64,000 bases of DNA from Henriciella sp. (lineage in GTDB: Bacteria > Pseudomonadota > Alphaproteobacteria > Caulobacterales > Hyphomonadaceae). A model generated the notes under the pieces. The model was given only the letters and a program-made list of their open reading frames with translations, made no database searches and was not told the DNA's origin. A program made the translations under genes and the position numbers. Where the stretch lies: the NCBI GenBank assembly GCA_021776655.1, contig JAJFFK010000027.1, forward strand, positions 1-64,000, written 5' to 3'. Position 1 is the first letter of the stretch. Each line of letters begins with the position of its first letter. Of this stretch, positions 62,293 through 64,000 are shown piece after piece.

Positions 62293-63135
62293 ATGAGCAA
62301 GGATCTTTATGCTATTCTTGGCGTCTCTCGCACCGCGAGCCACAGCGATATACGGCGGGCCTATAAGCGCAAAGCCAAAGACTTGCACCCTGATTTGAAC
62401 CCTGGAGACAAGGTGAAATCTGACGGCTTCAAAGCTGCCTCAGCGGCCTATGAGATTCTGGGTGATGACGCCAAGCGGGCGCAGTATGATCGCGGGGAAA
62501 TCGACGCTGATGGCAACACCAAAGGGTACACCGGTCCTGAAGCGGGTGGGTTTGGCGGTTTTGAGCATGCCGGTGGACAGGGCGATGCGTTTGAAGACAT
62601 TCTGTCGGGCATGTTCGGAGGCGGGCGACGCAGGCCCGGACCGCGAAAAGGCGCTGACATGCGATACCGGGTTGAGATCGCATTTGAGGACGCAGTGCTT
62701 GGGGCCAAGCGCGATATGACGATGGCCGATGGTCGTAAACTGAGCGTTTCAATCCCTGCTGGGATCGAAAATGGCCGAACGATGAGGCTGAAAAGCCAAG
62801 GCCAACCATCTCCGAGTGGCGGGCCTCCAGGCGATGCGCTGCTCGAGATTAAAATCCGTGACAATCCAACCTGGGTTCGTAAGGGCGTTGATCTTCATAT
62901 GACCATTCCAGTACCACTTCGTACGGCCATATTGGGCGGGTCTATTGAAGTTGCAACACCTGCGGGGCCAGTTGCTTTGAAGGTTCCAGAAGGGTCAAAC
63001 TCAGGCTCGGTTCTGAGATTACGCCATAAGGGTGTGCAAGTGTCGCCGCGCGCGGGACATTTATATGTTCGCCTGGAAGTGCTAATTGAGGACCCGAAGG
63101 ATACAAAATTAAAGGCATGGGCGCGTGATGTGTGA
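62293..63135 (+). CDS. DnaJ-family co-chaperone (CbpA-like)
   Basis: The 280-residue protein has an N-terminal J domain with the HPD motif (AKDLHPDLNPGD), a Gly/Phe-rich linker (EAGGFGGFEHAGGQG) and two C-terminal substrate-binding beta domains (RYRVEIAFEDAVLGAKRDM, GVDLHMTIPVPLRTAILGG). The Cys-rich zinc domain of DnaJ is missing, as in CbpA. It follows g15 by 33 bp. Confidence 0.88.
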   Translation: MSKDLYAILGVSRTASHSDIRRAYKRKAKDLHPDLNPGDKVKSDGFKAASAAYEILGDDAKRAQYDRGEIDADGNTKGYTGPEAGGFGGFEHAGGQGDAFEDILSGMFGGGRRRPGPRKGADMRYRVEIAFEDAVLGAKRDMTMADGRKLSVSIPAGIENGRTMRLKSQGQPSPSGGPPGDALLEIKIRDNPTWVRKGVDLHMTIPVPLRTAILGGSIEVATPAGPVALKVPEGSNSGSVLRLRHKGVQVSPRAGHLYVRLEVLIEDPKDTKLKAWARDV

Positions 63136-63209
63136 TGCCCGGATATCAACAGCGCTGAAATGAAGTATTCACCATCCATTCAGAGCTGTTGAGGCATATG
63201 GAACTTGTG

Positions 63210-63521
63210 ATGAAAAAAATGATTCTATCTCTTGCGCTGGGTCTGCTGGGTGTGGCCAGTTTGCCGATTGTTGCTCAGGCACAACTGGGAAACTCGTTTA
63301 CGGCTGACGAAGCTCGAAACGCGCGCGATAAGGGCGATGTCGTTCCGCTTAAGGACATCTTCCGCAGACTGAAACGCCAGCATGGTGGCTATCAGGTCGA
63401 TGCAAACCTGTTCAATCGGGGCGGTGGACAAGTTTATGTTATTGACTGGATGACCGAAAAAGGTGAGCGCGTTCGATTTACAATTGATGCCAAGTCTGGA
63501 CGTGTGCTGTCATCAAGCTAG
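63210..63521 (+). CDS. PepSY-domain periplasmic protein
   Basis: This 103-residue protein has a signal peptide (ILSLALGLLGVASLPIVAQA) and a PepSY-like domain (VPLKDIFRRLKRQHGGYQV, VYVIDWMTEKGERVRFTID, SGRVLSSS). Such proteins often sit beside two-component systems, as here: a response regulator starts nine bases later. Other possible starts are 63189 (TTG) and 63198 (ATG). Confidence 0.75.
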   Translation: MKKMILSLALGLLGVASLPIVAQAQLGNSFTADEARNARDKGDVVPLKDIFRRLKRQHGGYQVDANLFNRGGGQVYVIDWMTEKGERVRFTIDAKSGRVLSSS

Positions 63522-63530
63522 GATAAATAC

Positions 63531-64000
63531 ATGAGAATTCTTGTTGTTGAAGACGAAGCGGATCTGCGTCGCCAATTAGCGGATGCGTTGACCCATGCTG
63601 GATATGCAGTCGATCTGGCCGCAGATGGTGAGGACGGTCACTTTCTGGGCGATACCGAGCCCTATGATGCGGTGATCCTGGATCTAGGCCTACCCAAGAT
63701 GGACGGTGTGACCATCCTCGAGCGTTGGCGCGAAGATGGTAAGACATTTCCCGTCATGATCCTGACCGCACGTGATCGTTGGAGCGAGAAGGTTGCAGGC
63801 TTTGATGCTGGCGCCGATGATTATGTCACCAAACCATTTTATACAGAGGAAGTTCTGGCGCGGTTGCGAGCACTTTTGCGACGGGCCACTGGACACGCGG
63901 TTGCTGCGATAGAGGCGGGCCGATTGCGGCTGGACACGCGGGCTGCCCGGGCGACAGTCGATGGCAACCCGATTAAGCTTACAGCCCACGAGTATAAAGT
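63531..64000 (+). CDS. OmpR/PhoP-type response regulator (3' end outside window)
   Basis: The frame opens at ATG 63531 and is still open at the window end (156 residues seen). The receiver domain has the acidic pocket VEDEADL, the phosphoacceptor Asp in AVILDLGLPKMDG, Thr in ILTARD and Lys in YVTKPF. A winged-helix DNA-binding domain begins near RLRLDTRAARATVDG. A histidine kinase gene is expected beyond the edge. Confidence 0.9.
   Translation, partial: MRILVVEDEADLRRQLADALTHAGYAVDLAADGEDGHFLGDTEPYDAVILDLGLPKMDGVTILERWREDGKTFPVMILTARDRWSEKVAGFDAGADDYVTKPFYTEEVLARLRALLRRATGHAVAAIEAGRLRLDTRAARATVDGNPIKLTAHEYK

Overview
The window looks like chromosomal DNA of an aerobic, heterotrophic alphaproteobacterium. 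The evidence is the murA-DUF2948-hisD-UPF0262 block, a Rhodobacter-type gene transfer agent (GTA) cluster, propionyl- and methylcrotonyl-CoA carboxylases, and a TonB-receptor/LacI/GH65 sugar locus. That mix fits the Caulobacterales/Maricaulales/Hyphomonadales area best. This placement is inferred from gene content only; no rRNA or other phylogenetic marker was available.

Layout. 0-3.2 kb is accessory DNA: the end of an IS5-family transposase, an AT-rich HamA-like (Hachiman-type) PD-(D/E)XK nuclease gene whose stop codon lies at the IS boundary, and a small mobilisation operon (40-codon ORF, mobC, relaxase) joined by ATGA overlaps. 3.3-5.2 kb is a large DUF5666 lipoprotein. 5.4-13.5 kb is a disaccharide regulon: MFS permease, GH65 phosphorylase, beta-phosphoglucomutase, LacI repressor and TonB-dependent receptor. 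It carries three near-identical palindromes that I read as LacI operators. 13.5-33.2 kb is mostly core: LRAT-fold protein, FAD monooxygenase, murA/hisD operon, globin-like protein, ECF sigma factor with a likely anti-sigma, thrB, two paralogous MFS genes, radC/map, a K+ channel, pccA, two DUF805 proteins and lipB.

33.2-35.2 kb, just 3' of tRNA-Leu(GAG), is a decayed island: a frameshifted AlpA regulator, an orphan lipoprotein and a replication-relaxation fragment. mgtE and a membrane-anchored GH24 lysozyme follow. 38.0-39.1 kb has no convincing gene and is packed with inverted and direct copies of an intergenic repeat plus a cruciform-like palindrome. 39.1-49.1 kb holds leucine-degradation genes (ivd, mccB, a methylglutaconyl-CoA hydratase candidate, mccA) interleaved with a patatin phospholipase, two EF-hand proteins and an acyltransferase.

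49.2-62.3 kb is a nearly complete GTA structural cluster in Rhodobacter order: g1-terL-portal-g3.5-protease-capsid-g6-g8-g9-g10-g10.1-g11-g12-g13-g14-g15. It has several departures: no g7, a very short tape measure, a contracted hub protein g13, a palindromic repeat between capsid and g6, and a secreted DM13-domain gene with its own terminator wedged between g14 and g15. The window closes with a DnaJ-family chaperone, a PepSY protein and the start of an OmpR-type response regulator.
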